From NCBI GenBank assembly GCA_030077755.1, contig JAQJZZ010000018.1, positions 1 to 64,000 on the forward strand: a stretch of DNA of 64,000 nucleotides, given 5' to 3'. Source of the stretch: Filosporella fistucella. Taxonomy: Eukaryota > Ascomycota > Leotiomycetes > Helotiales. The first letter of the stretch is position 1. Each line of letters opens with the position of its first letter. This document shows, piece by piece, positions 34,758-46,672 of this stretch. The notes under the pieces were generated by a model, which was not told the DNA's origin, searched no databases, and saw only the letters and a list, made by a program, of their open reading frames with translations. The translations under genes and the position numbers were made by a program.

Positions 34758-36451
34758 TTACCATCGCATCTTCTTATCGTCCCAATAAGACTCCTTGTCA
34801 CGCGCATTCTTCTTAGTAGCAGCCTTGACACTAGAGGTAACAGCAGCAGCACTATTACCACCAAGAATACCTTCTGGATTGATAGCATATTTGATGGTGT
34901 TGTCTGCAGCATGGCGGCCTTCAACCTTTGCGATGGTGCTTGTGATAGTATCAACAATATTTTGATAGTCATCCATGTCACGGACTTTGCAGAACGTGCC
35001 CTGTGACTCGATGTGCTGGGTCAATGCTGTAGCATCATTGAAATACTTATAGCAGTTGGTGCAAAGTAACTTCTCCTGTCGGTGGGCTGGAGACTTCAAG
35101 TGAGCTACAAAGGCTTGAGAGGACGCGGTGCTCCTGCTATATGATGTTAGAGATCCCGAGGAGAAAATCATCGATAACACTTACCCGCAACCATCATAGG
35201 GACACTTGTATTTGCGTAGAACATTAATGTAATACGACTTGAGATCAAATCCAGGCGATGAAGGATCAAAGGGATTGTATCGTGGCTCCGGTTTCTTCGA
35301 TTCCTCGTCCGTGATGGCCAAAGCACTAAGCAGATCACTTGGAGGGTTGACTACAGCACGGGAACTTGGAGACAATGTTGCATTCCGGGCCCACGAACCT
35401 TGAGAACCGGCAGTGTTGGGTGCACCAAGAGCAGAGAAGTTATTGGCATCCTGAGCAAGATGATCAAATAGGGTTGAGGTGCTGGAAGTGTCCATAAGCG
35501 TTCCGCCAGTAAGAGTAGCAGAAGATTGTGCATCAGAATCAGGACCACCCCATTTCGAACCGATAATACCATCAAAGGAGATGAGGTCATGAGGATCGGA
35601 CAGCTTGCGGTTAGGCTCATCGGAGACAAAAGCAGCGGAGGAAGCAGCTAGGGTAGTGGCGAGAGATGGAGGAGGCGGGGCATGATGGTAGATTTGCTCA
35701 GCTCTGGCAAGACCAACATTTCCTACCAAGTCAGCAGTGGAGGTATCGATACGAGAGCGTACATACTGAAAACTTGTTGCTCAATGACAGGGGCTACATT
35801 CTTTGGGAATGGTTGATCAGGGGAGCTTGCACGACCATCAACGCCAGAACCTGTGGAGGCAGCGCTCAAAGATGGAGGAGGTGGAGCATGGGCATATAAT
35901 TGATTAACGCGGACCATGGCAATTTTGCCTGAACAGTTAGTCGCGAACCCACCAGTTGAGAAGCATACATACTGAAACCTTCTTGTTCGACAACCGGAAT
36001 TCTCATCATGGGAAGCGGTTGCTCAGAGGAGCTCGCACGGCCATAGTCCTGAAACTTATGTGCCTCAGCCTGAGATCGATAGTCTTGTATCTTCTCAGTC
36101 CGAACAGCATTCAGAACCGACGAATCGACCTTGCCGCATCCACCATACTCTAAATGCTGGACAAGGCTACCAAGACGAGGGAAGATCTTATCGCACTGAC
36201 CACAAGGAAGGTTTTGGGACATCGCATGAAGCTAGATCATCAGTAGATGCTTGCGACAGAAAAAAGGATATGCTTACCTGATGTTCATGCAGTTGTCGAG
36301 CTGCAGGAGAGTGGAAATCACTCGAGCAGACTCTGCAGGTGATATGGCCAAGAGTTGTTACCTTGTGTTGGTGACATGCCTCGAAAGTGGCGAATACCTC
36401 CTTGCAGAAACTGCAGGTGGTGCGTTGCTTGCTCAGATCAATCGGCGCCAT
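34758..36451 (-). CDS. C2H2 zinc-finger protein with duplicated exon (503 aa)
   Basis: Five exons (36278-36451, 35973-36231, 35767-35928, 35185-35722, 34758-35136) with introns of 44-48 nt join in frame. The N terminus holds three fingers: CSFC...H, CRVC...H and CGQC...H. The C terminus holds two: CPYDGCG...H...H and CTNC...H. The centre is low in structure. Exon 3 (162 nt, flanked by two phase-1 introns) begins like exon 4 (YAHAPPPPSL versus YHHAPPPPSL) and ends like exon 2 (GRASSPDQPFP...EQQVFS versus GRASSSEQPLP...EQEGFS), so it is a tandem exon duplication. The fingers suggest nucleic-acid binding; the target is unknown. Divergent from the palmitoyltransferase gene. Confidence 0.87.
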
Positions 36452-37127
36452 GATTCCACAACAAGATTGACGAGTTGTGATGTTGACGAGATGATGGTGG
36501 ACTAATGTGATCAAGGCAAGACCGAACAGGACACATCCATCTGCAAGAACGCTAGCCCCGAACAGGAAGTTACGCGACTGCCGCAGCCAATGTGACAAAG
36601 TGAGGATATATATCCTGAGAGATCACGTATCTGTTGCGAAGACGCTAGCCAAAGACAGAAAGATACACGGCGGCCACGTCCAAACCAATGAGTTGAGGAT
36701 ATACTTCGGCGACAACGAAGCCACGTGGAAGTACGAATTTGAAGGTATCAAGTACAAGCTGAGGAAAAGCCGAGAGAAAGTGCTCATCAATTCGAGCTCA
36801 GTAGAATACCTACATAGCGAGATCTTGGTGAATTGTGCTCGAAATGGAAAGTTCACTTGACTCCACGGCATGGGAATGACGAAACGGCCGGAAAGAGCGA
36901 AACTGCACAATCACCTGTTGACTGTAGGATCCGGGAATTAAATAGAAAATTGATGTGAGAGCATAGATATATTGAAAATAGGATGCCGAGTGTATGATGT
37001 CGTCCAACTTCATCGGTGACCTAAATTTAACCTCCCCACAACCCGCTACAGTACCCCTTCATCTGCTTCGTCAGCAACTCAGCCTCCTATCGACAACCTC
37101 ACAATCCATCATGACAATAATTTGAGA
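36452..37127. promoter_or_regulatory. Divergent intergenic region
   Basis: This 676-bp gap separates the starts of the C2H2 gene (-) and the DHHC gene (+). A 117-codon plus frame within it (36507-36860) lacks motifs and is not called. No defined promoter element recognised. Confidence 0.4.
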
Positions 37128-38624
37128 ATGGATCTGGCATCACCCTCACGATCACCTACAAGAATGCCTCGTAAATGGGCAAGAAAATGCGAACGGTATT
37201 GTTGTCTCGGCGCAACTTATTTCCCTCTGTTCTTCGTGTACAGCATCACATCTTGGGCAGTCTGGGTAGAAGCAACAATAGGATTTCTGCCTGCGAAAAC
37301 ACCATGGATAGGTACGTCTGCAGATCTTTACTTTGGCTTTGCTAACAATCCAGGTAATGGCACATCATTTCTCGGAATAGCACTCTACATCCTACTCAAC
37401 TGGTCATACACCACCGCAGTCTTTACCTCCCCAGGCACAACCACGAGCTCGAGTGGTTATAGCTCTCTACCTACACATACTACACCATCTGCGACAAACT
37501 TCACGGTCAAATCAAATGGAGAATTGCGGTTCTGCAAGAAATGTCAAGCCCGGAAACCCGACCGCGCGCATCATTGCTCAACATGTCGAACATGTGTCTT
37601 GAAGATGGATCACCATTGTCCATGGTTGGCGACTTGTGTTGGTCTTCGAAATTATAAAGCATTTCTGCTATTCCTCATATATACAACTCTTTTCTGCTTC
37701 GTTTGTTTCGGGGTATCTGGTGTTTGGGTATACAGGGAAATTCTAAATGAAGGGGAATATAGCGAGTCTTTGATGCCAGTTAACTACGTCATGTTGGCTG
37801 TGATCTCTGGAATAATTGGACTGGTATTGGCAGGTTTCACTGGTTGGCATATACTTCTGGCTAGTCGTGGTCAGACAACAATCGAATGCCTCGAAAAGAC
37901 CAGATATCTTTCCCCTCTACGGAAATCAATGCAGCACAAGCATGTCTCTGAGCCATACGAACAGCAACGACAAGATATCCAGAGTGGGTCGAGACACGAC
38001 TCCTACGATGCGCTGGAAAGATTCAGAGCAAGAGAGCGATACGAAGCATACCTAGACGAGCAAGATTCCGAGAAGTTACCCAGCGCATTCGATCTTGGGT
38101 GGAAGCGAAATTTGGGACACCTATTCGGGCCAAGGAAAGCACTCTGGTTTGTTCCTATCTGCAATACAACTGGAGATGGATGGAGTTGGGAGCCAAGTCC
38201 GAAGTGGTTAGCTGCACGAGAGCGTATAGCTCGGGAACGAGAAGAGCAAAGACAACGAGAGCATGCAGCAGGTTGGGGCGAAGAGATAATTCCGGAAGTC
38301 CCAACCCCACGAGATGGAGCTGGGAGACATTACGTGGCATATCCCAGCCGTTCCACATCGAAAGCAGATAGGATACTCGGAAGAAATCCGAGTGATTATG
38401 CGGATGCAGGTGTATCAATGGACAACCTTCGACCAAGGGGAGACGATGATTATGATATTAGCAGCGACGAGGATGAAGCTGATAGAAAGGCGTTGGATAG
38501 AAAAGCTGCCGCTGGATGGCCTCAGAAGGTCGGGATTGTAACTAATACTTTGCTTGGGAATACTTTGGCGCGACAGAAGGACGATGTACGAGGATGGGAT
38601 GGAGTTGATGAAGGCGTGGATTGA
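37128..38624 (+). CDS. pfa3: DHHC palmitoyltransferase, Pfa3-like
   Basis: The start is ATG 37128. An intron at 37312-37353 (42 nt: GTACGT donor, GCTAAC branch, CAG acceptor) is divisible by three, so the unspliced frame is also open, but splicing restores the family spacing TPWIGNGTSFLGI. The spliced product is 484 residues. Two membrane segments precede the Cys-rich domain (about 121-165), which contains the catalytic DHHC at 147-150; two more follow. A TTIE motif (TTxE type) comes after the fourth segment, followed by a long cytosolic tail. Such enzymes transfer palmitate from palmitoyl-CoA to Cys residues of target proteins; yeast Pfa3 acts at the vacuole on Vac8. The long C-terminal tail is usual in filamentous fungi. 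The Pfa3 subtype is inferred from overall pattern and is less sure than the DHHC family. Confidence 0.9.
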   Translation: MDLASPSRSPTRMPRKWARKCERYCCLGATYFPLFFVYSITSWAVWVEATIGFLPAKTPWIGTSADLYFGFANNPGNGTSFLGIALYILLNWSYTTAVFTSPGTTTSSSGYSSLPTHTTPSATNFTVKSNGELRFCKKCQARKPDRAHHCSTCRTCVLKMDHHCPWLATCVGLRNYKAFLLFLIYTTLFCFVCFGVSGVWVYREILNEGEYSESLMPVNYVMLAVISGIIGLVLAGFTGWHILLASRGQTTIECLEKTRYLSPLRKSMQHKHVSEPYEQQRQDIQSGSRHDSYDALERFRARERYEAYLDEQDSEKLPSAFDLGWKRNLGHLFGPRKALWFVPICNTTGDGWSWEPSPKWLAARERIAREREEQRQREHAAGWGEEIIPEVPTPRDGAGRHYVAYPSRSTSKADRILGRNPSDYADAGVSMDNLRPRGDDDYDISSDEDEADRKALDRKAAAGWPQKVGIVTNTLLGNTLARQKDDVRGWDGVDEGVD

Positions 38625-39102
38625 GCATTTACGTAGCGAACTGTACTTTATGTCCTGAAATTCCATACGTTCTGAAGCCACTCGTGGAGGTATCCCTTCC
38701 GTAAAAGCCGTGTGATGCATGAATCTTCAGTGCCTTCAATGCTGTGACAATCGTACATTCAAAGCTACTAAGTCTGCATATAAGCCTTTCTCAATCTGGT
38801 GTGTACGAATTACATTCGTAATATCAAGTTCCCTCCATTTGAATCTATTTTGTTTCGTCATTACAAAGTGATTTTGAATTTCGTTGTATAAAGACCCACA
38901 CGTGATGCGGAGCCATCTACGGTACATATAGGTACGCCCGCCAATGCTGGTGCGAGGCTAAGATATAGATAAGCTCAAGCAACCCTCCAACTGTCCATTT
39001 CAATACCTCGTTCAAACATCTCGCAAGCTATCAATATCTGTATCATAGCGTCGCCTTCTTTATTCCCAAACTTTTACGATCGAGCTACGGCTCCTCACCA
39101 GA
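38625..39102. other. Intergenic, no gene seen
   Basis: This 478-bp gap contains the terminator of the palmitoyltransferase and the promoter of the E2 gene. A pyrimidine-rich run lies near 39050-39075. No gene seen. Confidence 0.4.
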
Positions 39103-40043
39103 ATGGCGTCCAAATTCAATTCCAAATCTCCTACCATCAAAAGAATTCGTAAGCTCCCCCGCCCTGTCATCATATCCATCTAACACATTCAGTGCGCGAA
39201 GCTGCTGAGATGGCAAATTCCCCATCACCAGATTTCTATGCAGCCCCAGCCAGCGACGCAGATCTTTTCGATTGGCATTTTACTTTACGAGGCCCACCAT
39301 CATCTGCATTCGCATCTGGAATCTATCACGGTCGCATCGTACTACCTCCGACTTACCCACTACGACCTCCGATGTTTCGATTCCTAACACCAAGCGGAAG
39401 ATTCGAAGTGAACAGAGAAATTTGTCTGAGTATATCCGGTCACCACGAAGAGACATGGATGCCTGCTTGGGGTATAAGAACTGCATTAGTTGCGCTGAGA
39501 AGCTTCATGGAGACAGATGTGAAAGGACAGCTAGGAGGATTGGAGACCTCGAAAGTAGAGCGTGAACGTATTGCTGCGGCGACGCCTAGCTGGAAATGCG
39601 GGATATGTGGGAAGAGTAATGGACAAATACTAGCAGAGAGTACTGAAGAGGCTGAAAAGAAGGGGGAGGAGAAGAAAGAGGAGGAAGTACCGAAGGAATT
39701 GAAGATGCAGTTCAAGGACGAGATGCAGCCAGCCAAAGATACCAGGGAGGAATCGGAACTTGCGGAAGGATTTGTACAGACTGGAAATATTGTCGATGCA
39801 GGTGCAGCGACGATTCCACCCCCACAACCTTCAACCACATATCCAGCCGCTAGACCTGCGCAGACGGTACCTCAGCCAACTGCAACTGTAGCGGCAGATC
39901 GGATCCAAGCACAGAATACATTCCAGACACAAGTGACACAGAGGAGGTCAAATGATGGTGTCCCAATGTGGATCGATCGGACGATTGCTGCTGTGGTGTT
40001 ATGTCTGGTAGCAATGGTGCTGAAGGTTCTTCTTGGGATGTAA
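39103..40043 (+). CDS. Tail-anchored ubiquitin-conjugating enzyme E2, UBE2J1 type
   Basis: Exons 39103-39148 and 39193-40043 (44-nt intron) give 298 residues. The N-terminal UBC domain begins KSPTIKRILREAAEM and has the UBE2J1/Ubc6-type active site NREICLSISGHHEETW (catalytic Cys 93), which lacks the HPN triad usual in other E2s, as expected for this subfamily. A Cys pair follows (CGICGK). Then comes an acidic and lysine-rich linker, and a C-terminal hydrophobic segment (about 278-297) that should anchor the protein in the ER membrane with the catalytic domain in the cytosol. Members take part in ER-associated protein degradation. Family length and layout are normal. Confidence 0.93.
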
Positions 40044-40499
40044 GATTACGATAGCGAATGTGCATATGGATGGGCAATTTAAGGAGCGGGCGTTTCTGAT
40101 ACCATTTGGGGACAGCACATAAAGGCATATCAGTAGAATTGTTATTTGCATTTTGCATTCGCATTTGTCACAGTGTGGATAACAAATCATTTCTGTTTTA
40201 ACAATGTCTGTCGAGCCCCTAGACTAGCAAGTGCTACACAGGAAAGGTCAATACCAACTTCGTTTTAATTTAACTCGTTCCTCAAGTCAAAACAAATTCA
40301 GCCAGTGCTAGTCTAAACTCAATCTCCATCCTCTTATGGTCTAGACTTCAAATACAAAGTTTGAATCGGCGCAATATCAATATCCTTTTCCCAAGAAGAA
40401 ATCTAAGCCCATCTCTTAACCGACGCAATCCATAACTCCATCCAACTCTTTCCTACTCACATGTGTTCCCAGACAGCAAGGAGTAAAATCCTCAAACAT
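40044..40499. other. Intergenic, no gene seen
   Basis: Lies between the 3' ends of the E2 gene and of the unclear minus-strand locus. No supportable frame. Confidence 0.4.
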
Positions 40500-42152
40500 T
40501 CACCGACGTTTGCAATCAGCCAAATGAGGTTCTGATCCTAGTCTCATAACACCCAAACGCCTTTCTTCGAGGTTCTCAACCTCCGAACCGGGGCAGCTCT
40601 TCATTCCCGCAGCTGAGGTCTCAGACTCAACCTGTCTCCTCTTCCAAAGGTCCCCACCATGATCGCCGTCACTCAATGACCTCTTCCTCGGGTTCCTGCC
40701 TCCAAGGGCAGCGCCAGGAGCGATATCTGTGCCAGGGGCGGCGTAGTCACATGGAGCAACGGTAGCTCTTGCTTCCAGTACTGGCACGTCCATCATCACT
40801 ACCTCCTCATCAACAGCTTTCATCGGCTGGGAAAGGCAAAATAGATTGTCTGGTTTCGCTCAACGGAAGAATATTCATCCCTGGGTGGTCAATACCGTCC
40901 CGGTTGATTTCGAACGTCATGTCAATGCCATTCTCAAAGTCGTCGATGGTTTTGCGTGCCGTAGTACAATGATCTGCTTCTTGTAAGTCCATGTCCATCT
41001 CATATATTTCCACTTACTGGTCTCTTCATTAAGTCTGTATGGTCCCTTGATATTTGATGTTCCTGGCCAAGCGAGGAGACAATCCAATCTTTCTGTTTCA
41101 ACACTCCAACTCCCTCCATCTTAATGTCGTCGTCGAGTCCAGACTCATAACCTCGTTGTCTAGCTTCCCTTCCCTGTAGCACTCAAACTTCTTGAAAGTG
41201 ACTTTCTCTGATGTCTCCGAAGGTGCGGCTGCAGCAAGGTTGAATTTGTCAAAAACAGCTGCCACAATTTTCTCACATCTTGCTCTGGTTGCCCTCCAAT
41301 CAACGGCCCCTTTTACTCCTTCGGATATCCACTTGATAATATGACTCCCCCCGGCTCCTTTTAAATATCTTGCATAACCTTGCAGGAATGCAAGATCGTA
41401 CTCAAAATTGTCTCTGATTGTCTTTGCCGTCATTTCTATTCTTCTTGGTATCGCCTCCCCGACGTCTCTCACCTCCATCAGAGATGCCAAGTGTCTCACT
41501 ATGCTTCGCGCGAAAAGTAGATTTTCATTCTGGCTGGACCCTCTGGAAGTCTTGAGTACATTGGTAGCGAGTCGCAGGGCTTCATTCCAGTATCCAGAGC
41601 CTGCGGATGTTTCGAAGTATCGTTTATAGCATTTCCCTAGTGTGATTCTTGAATGGCGGTATCTGAATTTGGCTTCACCTCCAGGGTTTAATCTTCTCCC
41701 TCTCCTTGAATCCGCAGGCACCAATGGCCCAGCTCTACCATGACGATTGGCTCTTTGTGCTGGTGCGTCGGTGAGGATTGATGTTCGCAATGCTTCCTCT
41801 CTGTTCGTGTTCTCCTCTTCTTCGGATCATGAGGAGCAGATAGTATCTTCTGCAGGGTCGATTTCTGAAAATTCATACCTCACAGCTTGGCGCTGTCTAG
41901 TAATTCTCGCGCCCCTCCTCCTGTTTCATCCCCATCACTCTCCCTATCTTCATTCTCCGCGTAGTCACTACTTTCGTCCCCACTCTCTTCAGCTAACATA
42001 CTGCCACCTCGACTCCCTCTCTTTTCTCTGTCTAGGTCGTATGAGTCGTTAGTATTTCCAAATCCCACTCTCGACGGCATCATTTCCTCCTTACGGCGCT
42101 GTTCGTCCCTTTTCACCCCGTCCTTGTATATTTTTGATGATTGATGTGGCAA
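40500..42152 (-). other. Unresolved hypothetical coding locus
   Basis: Protein-like sequence runs through several minus frames. At 42080 and below is an acidic stretch (EESGDESSDYAENEDRESDG); around 41850-41920 a basic stretch ITRQRQAVRYEF; at 41098-41790 a helical segment of about 200 residues (WNEALRLATNVL, DNFEYDLAFLQGYARYL); and at 40500-41010 short acidic and Arg-rich frames. A TGA near 41826 separates SEIDPAEDTICSS from SEEEEN. I could not find a set of introns that joins the parts in one frame. It is either a multi-exon gene with atypical splice sites or a broken one. No domain is recognised. Confidence 0.4.
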
Positions 42153-43329
42153 GCTGTCTCGATTTGAGATTGTCGATTGAGATGTTGGGCGGAAGTCTGC
42201 TTATATCTATGTCTGGAGCTTCGAATAGGGAGTTCAAGACTAATTCTGGTCCACTCTCAATGTTCTTAATTCAATTGTATGCTAAATTTCTATACCTGAG
42301 AACTTGCTCCCAGAAGCTAAGATACGTTCACCGAGTTCAAAGCATTACGAGTGACTACGTCCTTGTGTGGAGATGTTCGTTCCGTTGAACTAGCTGTACT
42401 TTGTTTGTTCAGCTTACCACGAGGATCCTGAAATTAACTCATTATCGATATTTTGAAAGTACTGATCACAGGCCAGAGTCACAACTAAGTTAGGATTGAA
42501 CTGTAGTCTACAAAGTGCAAGATCTGATCAAAGTATTCAAATAGTTTCATTCATCAATAATCTCTTTGCTGATCCGGGTTCCGGTTCCCTCTCCCATTTT
42601 CTTGACCAGATGATATGCTCTCTTGTTTTGTATTTGAGGTTCAATAAAATCCCAGTTCATCAAATCTTTGTCGTTTTAATATGACCTCAGTTATTGCACC
42701 GCACAGTGCCATAAAATACTTGCTTGTGTATTAATTCCGGGGAGGTCAAGCTGTTTCTAGCTGCCGATAGATGATGACACGAATTCAGAAATCAAGGAAC
42801 ATTCTCCATTGGTGTTTTATGTTCTTGAAGTAAAAAAGTTTCATTTGTCCGCGTCTCAAACTCCTTGAATTTGGACTACTCTGCTCGGAGATGAGATTAA
42901 TTCTATCCTATCTCATATCTATTTCAAGTTGGAAGGAGTCTCAAAGTAGACAGACCATCGGGGTGACTTGGTATGAATTTGATTCCAGGTGATTGGTATG
43001 ACTTCAGCGCTTCGCAAGGAAGGAAGTACAGAACTGCATCTCTGTGCTCGGATTTTGTGGTCACGAATAGGCATTTATTGTTACACACTCATTGTATGAT
43101 GCTTGATCCATAATATCAGGATCTGTATGCGGACTTACGGTCAAGTATAGGTTTTGGAGATTCTGGATCTTCTTATGATCCAAGTTCTCGTCCTCCAGAT
43201 AACCACTGTCAGGTCCACGCGATACGATTCACACTCTACCCGAGGATCAACAAAGCACATTCCAAGAATTCAAAGAATTCTATTAAACGCACCGTGATGA
43301 CTCCGTCTTCGTACCCACCCTAGGGCTCT
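42153..43329. other. Intergenic, no gene seen
   Basis: No frame above 90 codons with any motif on either strand. Composition is ordinary. Confidence 0.45.
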
Positions 43330-44265
43330 CTAGTGTCCATGAACCAATACCGGAGGAGTAGAAGCAGGTCTTGTGTGAAGCTTAGTTTCTGCCCTTCCAC
43401 ATCCCTCATTCTGGGAGCTATGAGTTTGACTAAGTGACACCTTAGAGTATGCGATTGAACTTCTATCGTCGTCATCTGAAGTGATTACCTCGCTTTCATT
43501 TTGATTTTCAAGAGAATAATCTTCCTCAAACTCACCATCCTTATCCACCAGACTCTTCTGCAGAGAAGCTTCCTCGAAATTACCATTATTATCCGCCCAG
43601 CTTTCTTGCACCAGAACTTCCTCAATTCCTTTTTGATGACACTTTGTCTCATGCAAAGACGTTCTTTCCACCTCCTTCCAATGCTCATCCCCACTCCTGA
43701 CCGCATACGTCTTCCCTGGCATCAAGACATCCTCTTCGTCCTCTTCCTCACTTGGACATCTAAACAAAGCGTCACCGCCTAATCCCCACTTCATAGGAAT
43801 ATCTTCCGGTCGGGTGTGACTCATCATCTCCTTATAACTCTCCGACAGGCCCGCACTGCCACTATCAATCGAAGCCGGCACTTTCTTCCCATTGCCAATA
43901 CTTTTGGGCAAAGTAGCAACAGGATGTTTCTCCGGATGGCCATAGCTATGAAGAAGTTGTTGGACGGACTGCATTAAATACGGAGGAGGAAGAGGAGCTA
44001 TATCGCTTCCGTGCAGCTGTTGGCCGAAGAGACAAGGCAGTAGGTCTGATGTAAGCCATTTTGCGGCATCTCGTTGAAGTGGGTGAGAGAATCGTTTGAT
44101 ATGCAGAAGAGTCTTGAGGTTGGTATTAAGATTTATGAGATCACAACTATCGAGTTGATTGTAGAAGGCCTGGTGCATAGCACAGTCATCTGGAATTGGC
44201 TTTGGAGGCGGGGTGGTGGTGAGAGGAATGTGGTGTTTGAGTATGTCAAGGAGATTTGGAGCCAT
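43330..44265 (-). CDS. Hypothetical acidic protein (311 aa)
   Basis: One exon from ATG 44265. The N-terminal 100 residues are helical and hydrophobic in pattern (MAPNLLDILKHHIP, INLNTNLKTLLHIKRFSH, AAKWLTSDLLPCLFG), suggesting a folded domain. The rest is acidic and Ser-rich. A short internal duplication is visible: SWADNNGNFEE then SLVDKDGEFEE, about 15 residues apart. No signal peptide. I do not recognise the family. The uninterrupted frame and conserved-looking N terminus favour a real gene. Confidence 0.65.
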   Translation of the reverse strand: MAPNLLDILKHHIPLTTTPPPKPIPDDCAMHQAFYNQLDSCDLINLNTNLKTLLHIKRFSHPLQRDAAKWLTSDLLPCLFGQQLHGSDIAPLPPPYLMQSVQQLLHSYGHPEKHPVATLPKSIGNGKKVPASIDSGSAGLSESYKEMMSHTRPEDIPMKWGLGGDALFRCPSEEEDEEDVLMPGKTYAVRSGDEHWKEVERTSLHETKCHQKGIEEVLVQESWADNNGNFEEASLQKSLVDKDGEFEEDYSLENQNESEVITSDDDDRSSIAYSKVSLSQTHSSQNEGCGRAETKLHTRPASTPPVLVHGH

Positions 44266-44709
44266 GTTGATACGTTTCTTGATCTCTGCTCAAGTTGTTT
44301 CGGGGACGGGTTGGAGTGGTTTTGATACGGAGTTTGGGCGATGGATTTTTGAGGAGCAGGGGATTCGGTAATAAGTCGAACTGTAGTGACTGGTCGCATT
44401 CAATATTTCATGGGGATGTCCTGTAAGTTCGTGATTCAGGAGGAGTTCTTCTTGCAGCTACCCGGCCATAAAGCGATTTGTATGTCCAACTTCGAGACCG
44501 GCGATCAAGGATGACAGCACTGTTGGTTCAGGGGGACTCTGTACTTCTTCAAAGACTACCTGCCCAGTCGATGCATCTGCGATGATATTGTCAGCTAGCA
44601 AGCACAAAATAGGGATCTAAACAACACGCTTCAAGCGCCACATATCACCTCAAAGACACATCTTCTAGTGGTACGTGAATTGGGTATATCATAATCCATT
44701 ATTCGTAAT
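44266..44709. other. Intergenic, no gene seen
   Basis: Contains the promoter of the acidic hypothetical gene and the 3' region of the Ybp2-family gene. No other gene seen. Confidence 0.4.
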
Positions 44710-46672
44710 TCATTTCGCATCAAGTTGTTTTGTACAAGCAGATATCCTGTCATCCAACAGCTGCAAAGTAACATTTGCACCGTGCAAATCCAGTCCAGCA
44801 CTTCCCGACGGAGTTCCTAATGTCTTTTCTAGAGCAGTTCTCAAAGGCCCCAGATAAATTTCTTCGACAACTGTCAACATTCCGGAAGGGACAATATGTG
44901 AATATTGAGCACTGCTGACGAAGATCAAGAAATTTAAAACAGCCATATGAAATGGAAATGCTTGCTCCAACTCTTGTGACACCTCATCAGTAGTACCATC
45001 GCCCAGTGCAGAAGTATCTGGAAACAAATACGGTTGGGCTGCAGCAAGGGCAACGTTAGTGGCAAACACATTCTCTGACTTTCTCTCTTGGGATATCATG
45101 AGTTCCTCCTTCAGCCAGGAAACAGCCGAGCCTCTGAGTGACTCGAAAGGGCATTCCTCCAGAGTATCAGAAATGAATGTCAACCTCAGCCGGTCAACTG
45201 GATGAGCGTGAAGTATTGATGAGGTGAGTACATGTGCTGCATAACGCAGGGTTGGAGACGGGGTATTTGCTGAAAGCAACGAAAGTGACTGGAGTAATTG
45301 GAGGAAGTCTTGATCATCCAAAGGTCCAGATACAAACAAATTAGAGTTCTCAAGCCACAACCCAATCGCCAATACCGCATCAATAACACCTGTCTCTTCT
45401 CCTCCAGTATTCATGGGTCCATTGGCTCCAATAAAATGCTTCACAAGTTTAGCATGATCTGGGAAAATTGTAAGTTTCGGTTGTGCCGTTTTGGATTCGA
45501 AGAGTATTGATGAGAAAATAAAAGAGGTGATGAGAAACAATGATCCGGCTTTTGACAGAGGTATATCGTCTGGTGATGATGGATATTCAGTTTCGTATTC
45601 CGCTGGGTGGGAATCTGTTCTGTATATTGCTTCGAATAGATCCTTATATTCGGTAAGGCCAAGGTCTCGAGCAAGAGCCTATAAAGTTAGCAATAAATCT
45701 AATCGTCATCCTCGAGGCGTTGGCACGGATGAGGGTGCAAAACATAATACCCTACAGGGTGGGACCAGCATAGCAACTTCGCACTCGAACGTGTGCCAAC
45801 ACCTTGAGCACGGCGAATAGGAATTAACTAACCACAAGCTGCCCGACAATGGTATCCCTTTGCTGTAAAGCTACGTCTTCCCGAAATGCCTCCCCCAAGC
45901 TCATTCTCCCAGACACAACTCTCTTCGGATCAAAAGACTCTTGCAATCTTGTCGCCCATTCCAATGTGTTTGAATTGACATATTCTTCTAATATATGGGT
46001 CACAAATGATTGAAGTAACTTTGTTTGGATTGCCGCCTCCTTTGGGTCCTCCTCCTGTGCCTCTGGGTCTGGTGCAGATGTATCGGATAGTTTCGAGGTG
46101 AGTATTTGTGCACTGGATTTTCGACCCGGAAGATGCGGTCTTTTCTTGCCAGGGAATACTATATGAACAAAGGATATAGCAGCCAGAGTGGCTCGGGGAG
46201 ATGGTCGATAGGCTGACAAGATTGCCATCAGTGTTGTGGACAAGAATCGAGAGGGATATTTCGTTTTGATTCGTGGATGTAAGATAGAAAGAAGATTGAC
46301 CAGTGTGCAGAACGCATCGAGATCACTTGGTAATGTTCCTGCCTTCTTTCCTTCTCCTTCCTCTTCTTCTTCCTCCTCTGCGGCTGTGTCTAGATCCATC
46401 TTCTGTATCTCCTCTGTAACTTTCAAAATAACTTCTCTTGGGTTTCCAAGCCTCGCAATTGTATTCAAACATTCCTCCGAGCCTGGCAGAGGTAGAAGCA
46501 GATGAATCAGGTCCCAACCAATATTTTGGGTCAGGACAGGATCTTGGAGGAATTCGTGGAGAGTTGGCAAGATCTCTGGAGACATATTCAATTCTAAAAT
46601 TGTCAAGTATGTAATATAATCTGCTGTAGGAGGCAGACTATCCGTAATTGCTTTGATCGATTCTGACGCCAT
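44710..46672 (-). CDS. Ybp2/Alf4/glomulin family protein
   Basis: Exons 45833-46672 and 44710-45678, joined through a 154-nt intron, give 602 residues. The sequence is almost wholly helical and repeat-like, with leucine-rich helices throughout (DYITYLTILELNMSPEILP, LLQSFVTHILEEY, FHMAVLNFLIFV) and one acidic run (about 97-108). This matches the YAP/Alf4/glomulin (kinetochore Ybp2) family. In yeast, Ybp1 and Ybp2 bind Yap1 in oxidative-stress signalling and Ybp2 acts at kinetochores; the animal member glomulin inhibits cullin-RING ligases. Which role applies here cannot be told from sequence. Confidence 0.8.
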
